In this document: positions 9,512 to 20,835 of the stretch, piece after piece
Layout: the number at the start of each line of letters is the position of its first letter
How positions within the stretch are numbered: position 1 is the first letter of the stretch
Source of the DNA: Cryptomeria japonica
Taxonomy: Eukaryota; Streptophyta; Pinopsida; Cupressales; Cupressaceae
DNA length: 64,000 bases
Direction: 5' to 3'
Assembly (NCBI RefSeq): GCF_030272615.1
Contig: NC_081412.1
Location: forward strand, 669,568,852 to 669,632,851
Made by a program: the position numbers and the translations under genes
Notes under the pieces: model-generated
What the model saw: the letters and a program-made list of their open reading frames with translations, nothing else
Databases searched by the model: none
What the model was told of the DNA's origin: nothing

Positions 9512-12500
9512 CTAGTTACCATTCGATGGAGGCAATTGGTCAAAAATGGATTTATACTTTGTTCTTGCATTGGTGAGAGTGGAAAAGAGTGCATCCTTGA
9601 CACTATCCATGAGTGAATTTTGAGCTATGATATCAGCTAACAGTGAAATTAGTCCATCTAAAGTGCTTCCCTCTGGCTGAGTGGATAAGGAGGTAGCCTT
9701 GTTGATCTGTTCTTGGATGGAGGACAAGTGGGGAATGAATAAGGTTTGAAGAGTCATAATTTCCATCCTTATTTTGTGCTCTTCATTCCTAAGTTTCAAT
9801 TGTTGAGCCACGAGCGTTTGTAACTTGGTATAGAAATTCTGAATAGAATATGACTCAGTGGTCAATTTATTTGAGAGATTGATGATCTCTTTCTCAATCA
9901 CTTCTATTTTATTCTTGATATCTTTAATGAATAAAGAAAATGTATAGAGTTTCTGAAATAAATAAAGAATGTGCTTTAGTTGAGGGGACAACTCAACAAT
10001 GAATTTGACAAGTTTTACTTTACCAATAGCTATGGCTTTCTGTACCTCTTCAATAATTTTTGCAGTGAGCTCTTTGTCCTTCAATTTGCTCAGGTATTTA
10101 GATCCATCTACTCTAGATGCTTCTATCTTACTGAGTAGTTCATCCAATTGAATATGGATGGCTACATCTTTTGTCACTGTAGCTTCATGTAGCATTTATG
10201 TTAATAGTGCTTTGACCTTTTGAAGTACTCTTTTTTTCTTTTGTATAGGCATTTGTTTCTCTTGTTCTACTTTGGCTTTGCATAGTTCACTGAATTCAAT
10301 AAGTGCTTGCCCTTTTAATTTGGATATGTCTACATTCAGCAACACAATTGGTTTTGACAAATCTAACTTAAAACTATGCTTTTTCATTTCTTCTCTTTAG
10401 AGGATGAGGCTTTCATCGGTTGAACTAATATAAGGGCTTGGGAGGCTTGTGCACCCTCAGTAGGTTGCTTGATAGAGGCAACACTTTTGTCAATTTATTT
10501 AGCCTCAGATGTAGCCTTTGGTGAATCCTTGCTCGGGGTCTCAGCTGTAACATTGTCAGTACTTGGAGGGGCATGAGACGTCTGTTCCCCGATGGCCTGA
10601 GAAGTGGCTTCTCCTTCTATAGACTGGTGACCCTCTTTTCCTTGTTCAGTATCCTGAGGTACCTCGGTTGAAATATGTTGACTTACTGGAGGATAGGACT
10701 TTGACTTGTTCCAAAACTGACTCACTTGATACCAGTTTGGCATAAGCATTCTCTTCTATCATTTCCTGTTCTTGTTCCTCGGTATCCATGACATCCTCAT
10801 CAGGTTGTATAGTTTCAATGAGATCTTGCCCGGTGATGTCCACTATTTGAACTTCTTCTTGCTCAATAGTACTCTTGATTTGAAAAATTTCTTGCCACTG
10901 TTCTTTTGTTTCCTTCTCTACTTCAAGATCAAGGCCATTCATCAATTTGAAGGCTCTTTGCTTGACTAGGAAGTTTGTGTGGTAGTTTTTTAGATGTTCA
11001 CTTATCTCATCTACTGACATGTCTAGAAAGAGATGTACCAAACTTCTTTCTCTTATCTATTTTTCTAAGTCCATGACATATTTCCACTTGTTATCAATAT
11101 GAAATACAATTCTTTTGGAAGAGAATTAGTTACTTCGAATGGGACCAATCAGAATTTCAGAAGAGTGCAGATTACAGCTTCTTCTATTTGTCTCTTTTCT
11201 GCATCAGATCTGGAGTCATATTTTACATACCTAAATGCTCCAAATCCACCATATTGTTTCATACTATTGCAAAAATTATCAACACTATGTACTTCTTCCT
11301 TTTTACTTTTAACAATCTGAAATTTACTTATGTCTTCAAATTCGGTGTCATTAGACTCTTTATTCAAAATGAGTCTCCGAGTAGATTTCTTATAAGTTTT
11401 TGTTACCTTAGGAACTGTAACATTTTTCTATTTCTTGCTCAGTGACACTGCAGATGATCTAGCATTTGGACGCTTTACTGAAGGAGTCGGTGATACCTGT
11501 GATGTATCCTGTTTCTTTCTTTTTAAAATTTTCCCTTTTGGCAACTCGGTGCTCAATGTAATAGCAGCTTCTTGGGCTTCAAATTCCTCCTTGGTGATGA
11601 CTTGAATGCTCTTGACAGGAGTGGAGGAAGAACCTTCTCCAAATTTCTCCATTAATGCTTTAATCATTTTAGTTGCTTTCCTTGTAGCCTTTGGTACTAC
11701 AATGCCCATCTTAACTTTTTCTTTGACTTCTTCATATGTACCGTATTTGATCTCGGTAGCGTACCTTGGCAGTGCAAGAAAAGCATCTATTTGCTACCAT
11801 TTAATGTCAAAATCAATCTCATAACCCATCGGTAGCAAAGATTGAGTTCTCGGTTATACCGCATTGACATAGCAGTAGTTGGTGTCCACTTCAAATCATA
11901 TACTATCCTTGTATTTTTCCACTAACTGGGGTGGAATCTTGTGCCTGTTATGCATCTTTTCCTGAAACTTGCTAAAATAATCATCCATAATCTTATTGAA
12001 GTTATCTCCTAGCTGTTTGATGAAGTCATTGATTTGATGGGTGATTGGTCGGTGCAGCTCCCAAACTACTTTATCGACTGATGGAAAGAATTTCTCAAAG
12101 TAGAAAAACATGCATACCAAGAGTAATCCAAACTTCAGTGTGTTCTCTGAGTTGTTCTTCTTCGGCTTCCTTATGGTGTTGATATTTTCAAATAGATTTT
12201 TCAACAACACTTCACATAGATATATTTTAATACCTTTCTTCACAATTTTATAAGCTAAATCAATAGCTGCACATGGTACATTGTTTCCCTTGCCAATTGG
12301 AAGAAACAATAACCTATGACTCTAATTGCAAACTTCAGCTTTACATCTGTGACATTGTTCAGTTTCAAACCTCTGTAATCAGATTCAACTCCAGTTAAAG
12401 TGATCAATTCCTTCTGTGAAATCATTTTTTGAGCTCGGGCATGGTCAAATATAGGGTAACTAGTGATCAAGTAGATGATTTCCTTGGTGATCTTGAATGG

Positions 12501-12868
12501 TTGCTCCTCTAACCACATAAAGTCATCATGAACTCTACTCAAAACAAATTTAACCCATTGGGGTTTGAAGACTTGTAGGTAGGTTAGGGCTTTGGTCAAT
12601 TCCTTAACTTTAATATGTTCAAACTTGCTATCTAGTTTTCCATCAGTACACAATTCATCATATGTGTCCTTGATCTCAGTGTGACCTAGTTCCTCAACCC
12701 AACACTTAGTGAGAATCTGACATCCTCAACTAATAAAACCCTATCCGAAATGAGTGAAAATGTAGTTTTATCATCCGATTCAGATGCTACTTTGGGAGGT
12801 AGAGAGTATTTCAGTGAGGGCTTCTCAATGTTTTCAACAACAACGGGTTTCTGAATCTTAGGTACCAT
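9512..12868 (-). pseudogene. Element A ORF2: unrecognised protein of about 1,119 codons
   Basis: It starts MVPKIQKPVV at 12868 and ends QLPPSNGN at 9512. The frame is broken by several shifts and stops, but its pieces line up with element B ORF2. In order they show: an N-terminal region with VLSRVHDDFMWL..ITKEI (12500-12550); a second conserved block near 11900-12180 (LLVCMFFYFEKFFPS..); a Lys/Arg-rich segment near 11440-11560 that could be a nuclear localisation signal; an acidic and Thr/Ser-rich middle (10500-11040); and a helical, coiled-coil-like C-terminus (9512-10195). No catalytic motif of a protease, polymerase or integrase is visible. It could be a structural or host-interaction protein, but I cannot assign a function. 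Confidence 0.6.
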
Positions 12869-13386
12869 TTCAAACTTTTGATAATCACTAACGAAAAAGC
12901 CTTAGGGTTTGAAAACCAGCAAATGCTTTCCACTTAGTAAATATAATATAGATATTCACAACTGATATGGTTGGTTAACTTGCTTGACAATGCATTGTGA
13001 TTGATATAAATACCTTGAATTTCACTTTGGAAGAGATTTGATCGCCTTTGAATCACTTCGCTCTATTTTTTAAAAACTTGGTAAGTGTAAAATGACTGCG
13101 CAAAAGCTTTAAGTACACATTTTACCTTATCAGGCTCCATGCAGTTAGGTCAGAAAACATTAAATGCACTCGGTTCCATTAAATTGATTTACCTTCCTTT
13201 TTATGCTTTTACCGAGTAGCCAAACTTCATGCATTTACCGACTTGACTAATGCTCCAAAAGACTTGATAAAATTTCAAACTTGCTAATGCATCTTAGCTA
13301 TGCAGATTTTGAATTAAGTACATGATAAAATAGGAACTATTAAGATTTAATCTTGAGAGAATGCAGTCCCTTCATACCTTTACCAA
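12869..13386 (-). other. Spacer between ORF1 and ORF2 of element A
   Basis: About 0.5 kb without a supported gene. It contains three ACCGA/CTCGG-type motifs (for example TTTACCGAGTAGCC near 13210). On the minus strand it is the leader just before the ORF2 start codon, so it may help ORF2 expression (splicing or internal initiation). That is speculative. Confidence 0.4.
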
Positions 13387-14738
13387 TTAATTTGGAATAG
13401 ATGCACCTAACTCGGTAGGTAAGGTGCTTTCTTCATTTGACACAATTTCCTTCTTTTTCCAAATCATCTGGAATTTGCTTTTTATTTCTACAATATCTTC
13501 TCTAGGTTGATCTCTGCAATCTCTAGCCAAGTGTCCAACTTTGTGACAAAGAAAACATGCGATACCAGGATTTCTCCATGATCTTCGATTGTTCATTCCA
13601 AACCTTATAAAGCAATTGGCACATATATGTCCATATCTTCCACAACATTCACACCATATCCTTGTATTGTAATCCCATGGTATTGTAGTATACTGTCGGT
13701 TAAGATCTGTGTGAGTTTGGTAACCTCTAGTATTTGCTTAGTGTGCAAACCACATGTAGTTCTTTTGCTTAAACCAACACTTCTCGGTACTGTGTCCATA
13801 TCTATTGCAGTTTTTACAAAACCCTTTGAATTTTGCCTTCTGATAATTACTAGTAGACTTTGTCCTACATTGGTTAGATGTGTGACCATATTTATTGCAA
13901 TTGCAACAATAAACATTGGACCTAGTGCCATTCGGTTGCTTACCTTTTTTGATTTGGCACAAGTTGGTAGTATGTCCTTTTTTTCCAGAGTAGTTGCAAA
14001 TAGGCTTCTTTCCTTTGATGTTTTTCTTCTTTCTAGCTCACTTTGATGATTCTCCTCTCTCAGTAGTGTGGATTTCCTTCTTGGTAGAGTCTTTTCCTTT
14101 GTAACCGAGTCCTGCAACTTTTTTGGGTCTTTTTGTATTTAGTTGCTCACCTAACATCTTTGATGCTTCATAACTCTTCTTTAGTGTTTCTTTGGATTTC
14201 TTCTCAGTTCCAAGTTCATCGGTCAACCTTGATACTTCAAGTTTCAATGCATGATTCTCATCATCTTTTAGATTTGCTTCATGATGTGCATAAGCCAATT
14301 GCTTTGACAGATTTTGTTGAATTCCAGTCAACCTTGTGATTTCAACATTCTTTTCAGATACTAATGCTTCAAGCTGTTGTTTTTCTCTTTCTAGATCTCT
14401 TAATTTATCCTCGACTGTCCTTAATGCATCAAGATTTTTAGTCATCTATGTGTTGAAATGTTCATGTTCTCTTTTCAATGCTTTTAGCTAACCAGTCAGT
14501 GTTTTGTTCTTTTCTTTCAATGCTCCAATCATTTCTTTAGTCTCTTCAGATATATTGTTCTCAGATGATGTCTCAATTTGTTCCACCAACTCTTGAGAGT
14601 CCTACAAATCATCAGACAATCTTCTTCTACTTTCAAATATTTTTGCATTTGTTTCTACATGTCAGCAATCACTTGATTAGCATGATCCAATTCATTTTGA
14701 AGATTCACAATTCTCTGAGATTGTTTGTAGCCTTCCAT
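13387..14738 (-). pseudogene. Element A ORF1: coiled-coil protein with five CCHC knuckles
   Basis: An ATG at 14738 follows the primer site by about 50 bases. The first third is a heptad-like, Glu/Lys/Leu-rich coiled coil (14038-14700). The C-terminal third has up to five CX2CX4HX4C knuckles: one degenerate (CNYSGKKGHTTNLC), then CCNCNKYGHTSNQC, CKNCNRYGHSTEKC, CECCGRYGHICANC and CFLCHKVGHLARDC near 13530-13560. The frame ends at 13387. One shift near 14450-14650 and a few stops break it. The likely role is a Gag-like RNA-binding and self-assembly protein. It lacks the usual UBN2-type Copia Gag core, which is unusual. Domain calls are by eye. Confidence 0.7.
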
Positions 14739-14786
14739 TGATAAGATCTTTCTCTTTAGGCAATTAAACCCTTTTCCAAGATTCAA

Positions 14787-14798
14787 GCTCTGATACCA
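14787..14798 (-). other. Primer binding site of element A
   Basis: The minus strand reads TGGTATCAGAGC two bases after the LTR end. This is the exact initiator-methionine tRNA primer site used by plant Copia elements. Confidence 0.9.
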
Positions 14799-14800
14799 AT

Positions 14801-15964
14801 TGTTAGGCCCAATATGGAAAGCTAATGTACTGAGAGGGGAGGGGTGAATCAATACTTCAAATCCTTTCTTCAACAATAACTTTAATGTTAAGCATAAACT
14901 GAAAACTGTTGTAACATAATATAATGCTAAAACAAATAAATAACAATCATACATGATTCACTCCATAACACATATATTTTGGTTACGCTGAAACTCCTTG
15001 TTAGAGAGAAAAATTGCGGTGGAGATGGCACCCACAAATTCACTACTGTAATAATAAAGGTTGCTCGGTTAGAGTTACATGTTTAGCTATTTCTGATAGC
15101 TTACCCTATTAGGAGTATCAAGATCTTTAGATCTACCTTGCTAAAGGATTTTACAACACTTATTCTAAATGTTGCACCTGGTTAAAGGCTTTACAATTTA
15201 TAGACTTTGTTAGAGTCTTTTACCCTATTAAAGGTTTCTCTTACAACTCAAAATATTACAATCAAAATCTTACAAAATATCTACAACTTCACATCTGAAA
15301 TGTTATAGCAGATTGTATGTGCTCAAAATGAAATTACCTTGCTTATAGCATACCTTGGTAAATCTTAAATTAACTCGGTAAACCTTTCTTTTTACTCTAT
15401 TCCTTGACTATTCTCTGAAATCCTTCTTGGTGACCTCTGTGTATCTCTGTCAATCATAACAGTCATAACACATTGTGCTTTTCACATATGTCTTACTTTA
15501 CACACATATTTTGATCCACAATTCATGTTGTATAAATAGATCTCTTGTGACGGTGATCTTGTACATACTTCGATCTTACAAACATGATTCATTAAATGAA
15601 TAACCATACAAAATTATTTCATTGGCTACATGACCTCAAAATCATATAAAATCTATAAGTGCAATTTCCAATGTGTTAACAGTTTCTTGTTCCTCGATCT
15701 TTGTAACATGTTTCCCATATGTGTCTAGGTTCAATGAATTTGGTAACATGTTTCACTTGTCAACTCGGTATACCATCATTGCTGCTCAGTGGTCATAGAA
15801 TGTTACTCGGTAGAAAACTCAGTGTATACTAAACTCTATGACTTGTAACTTCTGTAACCAACTGCTTTGTGCTTACCGACTAAATATTTCAGTAGTAATA
15901 ACCAACTAGAGTATATAGAATGACTTTGGACATAAAACTAATGACAACTTAGTAAATAGTAACA
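14801..15964 (-). repeat. 5' LTR of element A
   Basis: 1164 bp. Sense ends are TGTTACTATT and GGGCCTAACA, a good inverted terminal pair. Compared with 8014-9227, several CTCGG motifs have become CTTGG, a CpG-decay signature. An AT-rich TATTTATA stretch on the sense strand near 15530-15537 could serve as TATA box. Confidence 0.9.
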
Positions 15965-17141
15965 CTTGGTTCTTTGAATTGTACCGGTGAGGTGATGCAT
16001 TTTCTCTTTCAGTGTCTTCAGTCCTTGAACAACTGCCTTAGAGATCTATTTTGTCAAAGAGATGAGGTAGTCCGATTTGGGATTGAGTCTGCATTTAAGA
16101 TCTTTTGCCTTTCCTTTTATTCTTTCCTTCTCTTTTTCAAAATTTTCAAGTTTTTCTTCAAAACCTGCTATTTCTTGCTCTATAACTAATAATGGTTCAG
16201 ATGAGCCAATGAGGGTGTCAGCTATATAATTTATTTCTGTCTGTACCTTACCGATCTCCTTGTCTATATCTGCTATCAAAATATTGGTCTTACATGTGTC
16301 TTTATACAACTCTTTAAACTCAATTATTGTTTTGTCTAGTGCCGGTAAAAGGGTATCAATTTGTCCCATGCACTTCTTTATTCTCTCATCAAAGAATTTC
16401 TATTTTTCTTTTTCCATTTTCTCTTTAAATGTTTCCTCATTTATCTAATCAATCGTCAAAATGTTACCAATGATATACTTAGACAATGTGTCTAGTTGAT
16501 TTAAAGAATCTTCATTTTCCACATTGCACTTGGGTGTTATCAATTTTAAAATAGGAATTGTATCATCAATAGCCTTACATGCTTGTGCATTACACTCTGT
16601 GATTTTCTTAATGAAATCCAATAAAACCTTTGTCACATTTCTTGGTCTGAATTCTATCATGGAAGAGCCAGATGATTGTCCAACAACCTTAACAATCTGC
16701 ATTTCTCTGGTGTGAGTAACCTCTTTGCTTGTATTGACCTTTGGTAGGTCATTTTGTGTTTCCATTTCTACTAGCAAAGGCTTGGGTTTCTCAACTATTG
16801 CCGGTGGCACTATCTTTGCATGAACTTGTACCTCAACCTATTTCTATTCTTGTTGCTCAACTTGTGTCTCAGTGGGTTTCTCTGTGCTTTCTACCTCAGC
16901 ACTTTTCACTGCCGATGTCTCAACTAGTTTGTAAGTATGTTGCTCTAGCTCAGTGGGTTTAACAATGTCCACAGTTGGTGACTCAGTAGCCACATCTTTC
17001 TTCTTATCTTTAGTGGTCTCTTTATCAACCACAATATTTACCTCTTGGGTGTCTATGTTCATAGTGTACAAAATTTTAGACTCAGGATTTGTATCCTCAT
17101 GAGGAGTCTCCATACTCTCTATTGCCAGTTGTTTGTCAGCA
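15965..17141 (-). pseudogene. Element B ORF2, middle segment
   Basis: One minus-strand frame runs from 17141 to 15965 with in-frame stops near 16844, 16445 and 16046. It begins ADKQLAIES and joins in frame to the N-terminal segment across element C (..PLVHT|ADKQ..). Composition is Thr/Glu/Val/Lys-rich and low complexity at first (16844-17141), then helical with heptad-like Leu/Ile/Glu/Lys spacing (16046-16369). This mirrors the middle and C-terminus of element A ORF2. No enzyme motif is visible. Confidence 0.65.
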
Positions 17142-17146
17142 GTATG

Positions 17147-18758
17147 TGTAGACACCTAAAAATGGTCAACGCTTGTGAGGTCATACTTTAACATTTGCGC
17201 ATTGCCTCATTTTAGGTTTTTGCGTCGCATTAACATTTCTCCTATGATTCATACTTGATCTTTATCATTTGTGAGCATCAAGTCATTCTTCTACATTCTT
17301 CAATCATCTCGTCCTCAAATTTGGTCTTGTCGACAACACTATCTAGTCATGATTTTGATTGATTTTATCCTGTTGCATCAATGTGCGTGCTAATTTGTCA
17401 TCATTTTGGACATTGTCAATCCTAATTAGGGTTTTGTCCTCCTATCAATCTTGTGATCAATTTGTCATCAATCATTGCTCTCTTATCAATCTTATCATCA
17501 ATCTTATCATTTTGGACATCGTCAATCCTAATTAGGGTTTTGTCCTCTTTTCAATCTTATCATCTGGCGATCGGTTTATCAATCTTGTCGTTTTACGATC
17601 GATTTGTCATCGATCGTTGTCATGTTCGATCTTTTCATTTGCAATCGATTTATCATCGATCGTGGTCATTTTCAATCTTGTCATTTTGCGATCTATTTGT
17701 CATCGATTCTTGTCTTTTTTGTCAATCTTGTCATTTTGCGATCAATTTGTCATCGATTGTTATCTGTCTCAATTATGTCAATTTGGATCAATTTGTCATT
17801 GTTCCTTGTCAATTGGCGCATTTTCTCAATCAAAATTGTTTATCACATTGGTCATTTATCAATCCAAAATCAAATCATGATCAAGTCAATTATCTTTCTT
17901 TCAAGACCTAATTCGCCTTCTAGGGTTTCACGATTTAGTCATTTAACCTTGCTTATCATTTTCTTCCTTTAAGATTAATAAATTACTTATTTATCCTAAG
18001 TCTTCTCATTTACAATTAAATATTCATTTAATTGGCTAATTATTCCTCTTTGTGAATGAATTAATTAATAAATGAAAAATTATTGATTAATTCACTAATT
18101 TCTAATTTCCATCAATTTCTTAATTCCTAAATTCCTAAATTCTCTAATTTCCTAATTTTCTAATTTCTTATATTCAATTTCCTCTTTTTTCTCTCCTAAA
18201 TTTATGGAAATGATATAGAAATTTGTCATAGAATTTGTCATAAATTGTCATAAATTCTTGACATAGAAATTTGTCATAGAATTGTCATAAGCCTTTGCAT
18301 AGCAATTTGTCATAGATATGTCATAATTTTGCTATTATTGATTTGAATTTCTATTCGAATCACTATCATGCTAATTTGTTCATTTCTCCAATTTCTCTAT
18401 AAATTGGATGATCTTCATCAATCAAAGCTAATCCCTAATCAGACTATCGAATTTACGCTTCTAGTACTCTTGAGCTTTTCATCAATGTCAATCTTGCTTT
18501 CAATTGTATGTGCACTTGTAGGTGAGATCCACAATCTAACCATTTGAAGAGGAAAGAAGAAAAATGGAGCCGCATGGAAGGAGCATTCAAATCGTCATCC
18601 AGTTTGCATAATCTTTGCTTTTGAATGTTTCATTTGATGTCTCTATTGAATGTGTTTAAGGATAGGTTCATTGCAATGAGTGCTCTTATGATTGAGTTAT
18701 CATGTCTAGTGTTTGGATCTACTTACTTGCTTTGATGATTCCTATTTCCTGTGCTACA
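17147..18758 (+). repeat. 5' LTR of element C
   Basis: It begins TGTAGACACC and ends GTGCTACA. It contains a degenerate tandem array of roughly 50-bp units rich in CGATCG/ATCGAT palindromes (about 17570-17775), and a second array of TTTGTCATA units (18205-18320). These lie upstream of the TATA box and may be promoter enhancers. Confidence 0.95.
18398..18405 (+). promoter_or_regulatory. TATA box in 5' LTR of element C
   Basis: CTCTATAAATTGGATG. The same TATAAATTG context occurs in the related LTRs near 40945 and 48212, and at the same offset in the 3' LTR (29704). Confidence 0.6.
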
Positions 18759-18760
18759 TT

Positions 18761-18780
18761 AATTGGTGAACCTGATGTGA
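18761..18780 (+). other. Probable primer binding site of element C
   Basis: AATTGGTGAACCTGATG begins just after the LTR. TGGTGAACC would pair with a tRNA ending GGTTCACCA. I cannot name the tRNA. Confidence 0.55.
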
Positions 18781-20835
18781 ACACTAACCATCTAACCCTT
18801 TAACTGTGTTTTGGAGTGCTTTCAAGTTGATTTGCAGGTCAAAAAACCCAAAAACAGAGCCGTGCAGGGTATTCTGGAGACTTCTGTGCCTATGTAAGAC
18901 AACTTGTGCCTGTGTCAGACATTCTATGCTTGTGTAGGGGACATTCTGTGCTTGTGTCAGACATTCTGCATTTGTGTCATGACTTCTGCGCCTCTGTAAA
19001 GTCCAGAATAGAGGTAAAAAAATGCAGTGTTTACTTGAAATTTGTTGTGTTTTTGCATTCTATTTTTTGTGCTTTGGATTTTGGTACTAATTATCTATGC
19101 AGAATCTTGGCATACGCATGGAAAAGACTATAAATCAAACTACTAACATGTGTTATGCAGATTCGATAGTCAAAGACAACAAATCAAACCTCTAACTTGG
19201 GTTTTGCAGGTTGCCTTGGAGAAACAATCAAACTTTGTGTTTGTGTTTTTTAATTAGGCACTTAGTGATTTCTAAATAGGTTGGAATGAATGTGTTTGTG
19301 TGTTGTGATTGTTGAGTGTGACATTGGAGTAGGAGAGTATGCTCTCATCCTTCTTAGGGTGATCAGAAATCCAGATCTTCGATACCATGCTTGTGTTGTT
19401 GATTGTGTGTCTCCTTTAGAGGGCCTGCCTTCCTGACCACTTTGCTTTTGCAAGCAAGTGATAATCGTGAGAAGGGAACAACCCAAAGTGAGTATGGCTA
19501 GAATTCCTTGGAATTCTAACTCACTATAAAAAAATACCCAATGAGCGAAAGCTTTGAAGGAAGTGTTACGTGGGAATTGTAGTTACTTGGGAAGTGATGA
19601 CCCTTGAACTCTTTCTCATATCAACATCTAAGTAGGGCCTCTTGGTCTAAATCATGCTTGCACAACTACATTTGTTTGGTATCTTGATGGGCTTAATGTC
19701 TCAATCACGCTTGCGTGATATCAAGGAGTAATGCTTAACAAAAATCCTTACTAAACACCTTCTTTTTAGAGGCCAAAAACCCTTCTAGTTGCTTGAGAAG
19801 GACAAATTCGGATACTTGGAAGAGATACTAAGTTCGCCATGGGGATATTTCCATGGGGACCGATGCTTGGCTGCCCTGAGAAGTGAGTGCCGTGGAGGGG
19901 AGCCCGTGGGGTCAAGCATCTTTGTATTCTCCTTGAATCCCATAATGAGTCTACCTCTCAAGTACCTAATGTCCTTGCCATCCATAGGAAATGTGGGAAT
20001 GAGCATGATTGTCTTGAGTCTAAGTTGAAATATCTTGTCTTCTTTGCTTGTCAAAAGTTGAATTGCATCCTATTTAAAAACAAGGCAAATTGATTCAAAA
20101 CAAGATTTAAACACAAGAGACATTCATCCAACAAACATTCAACAAGGTTCAAAACACATCTTCCAATATGATGATCAAACATTGTTCCAAATCTTGTCTT
20201 AACATTCATGTCACTTACATTTAGGTTCATCCTAGTTTGCATTTTGCAAAGTCATTGTCAAGTACCAAGGTTAGATTTCACCTAAGTCATACTCCTTTGC
20301 ATATCAATAAGGGTCATCCATTTTGCATGTGTCCTCTTGCATTAAAGTCATACTATTGTCATACATTCATATTTCCATACCCTAGGTCTCTTTATCAAGC
20401 TTAAGTCATTATCATATCACATTAGTCATTTGCATATTAATTGTCCTTTTGCATATAGTCTCAAACTAGGCTTTGTCATACTTGAGTAATCCAAATCTTT
20501 GATAAACCCTAAGTCATTGTTAAGAAGTCTAGACCTTATCAAATCTTTTGTCCTTTTGTCATCAATATCATTTCGTCAAACCTAGCTTAGTATCCAAGCA
20601 TATAGGGGAGACATCGTCATCTTGTCCTTTGTCAATTAAGTCCTTTTGTCCTTTGAGGTATAGACATCACTTCAATTTCCTAAGGGTCTCTTTTAGATTT
20701 GCATTCATAAGTTTGTCAAAATCTTCAAAAACAACCAAAAACATAGATTGCATTTTCATCTATTTAGTTTGCATTTAGTTGCATATCATATAATATCCTT
20801 GAAAAATTCCAAAAATATTGCATTTGCATAGTGAC
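18781..20835 (+). other. Leader of element C
   Basis: Two kilobases without a supported gene. At 18865-18990 there are about five loose copies of a CATTCTGTGCTTGTGTCAGA-like unit. Around 19855-19920 is a G-rich segment (CCGTGGAGGGGAGCCCGTGG) with a diverged counterpart in the leader of the Tat element near 49290-49325. It could be a packaging or structural RNA signal, but this is inferred from position only. Confidence 0.5.

Larger units (their letters stand above)
8014..15964 (-). mobile_element. Element A: pol-less LTR retrotransposon inserted in B
   Basis: A 7951-bp element with LTRs at 8014-9227 and 14801-15964, primer site at 14787-14798 and polypurine tract at 9228-9241, all in minus orientation. 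The flanking pentamers are CTCGA (left) and CTTGG (right), consistent with one CTCGG duplication after two mutations. Its two ORFs match those of B in order and domain style (ORF1 13387-14738, ORF2 9512-12868). No pol domain is present. The LTRs differ in several small indels and many transitions, so this is not a very recent copy. Confidence 0.9.

Noticed and set aside
14655-14954. 99-residue minus-strand ORF crossing the LTR border of element A
   Set aside because: The N-terminal part is LTR; only the part from the ATG at 14738 belongs to ORF1.
17453-17972. Three overlapping ORFs of 87-152 residues in the LTR of element C (again at 28768-29278)
   Set aside because: They arise from the repetitive LTR (repeating Ile/Leu/Ser/Cys-rich peptide in three frames) and have no domain; they sit within defined LTRs.
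20818-20835. Upstream start of the element C ORF at 20818
   Set aside because: The codon there is TTG; the first ATG in frame is 20836, the better start for a plant transcript.
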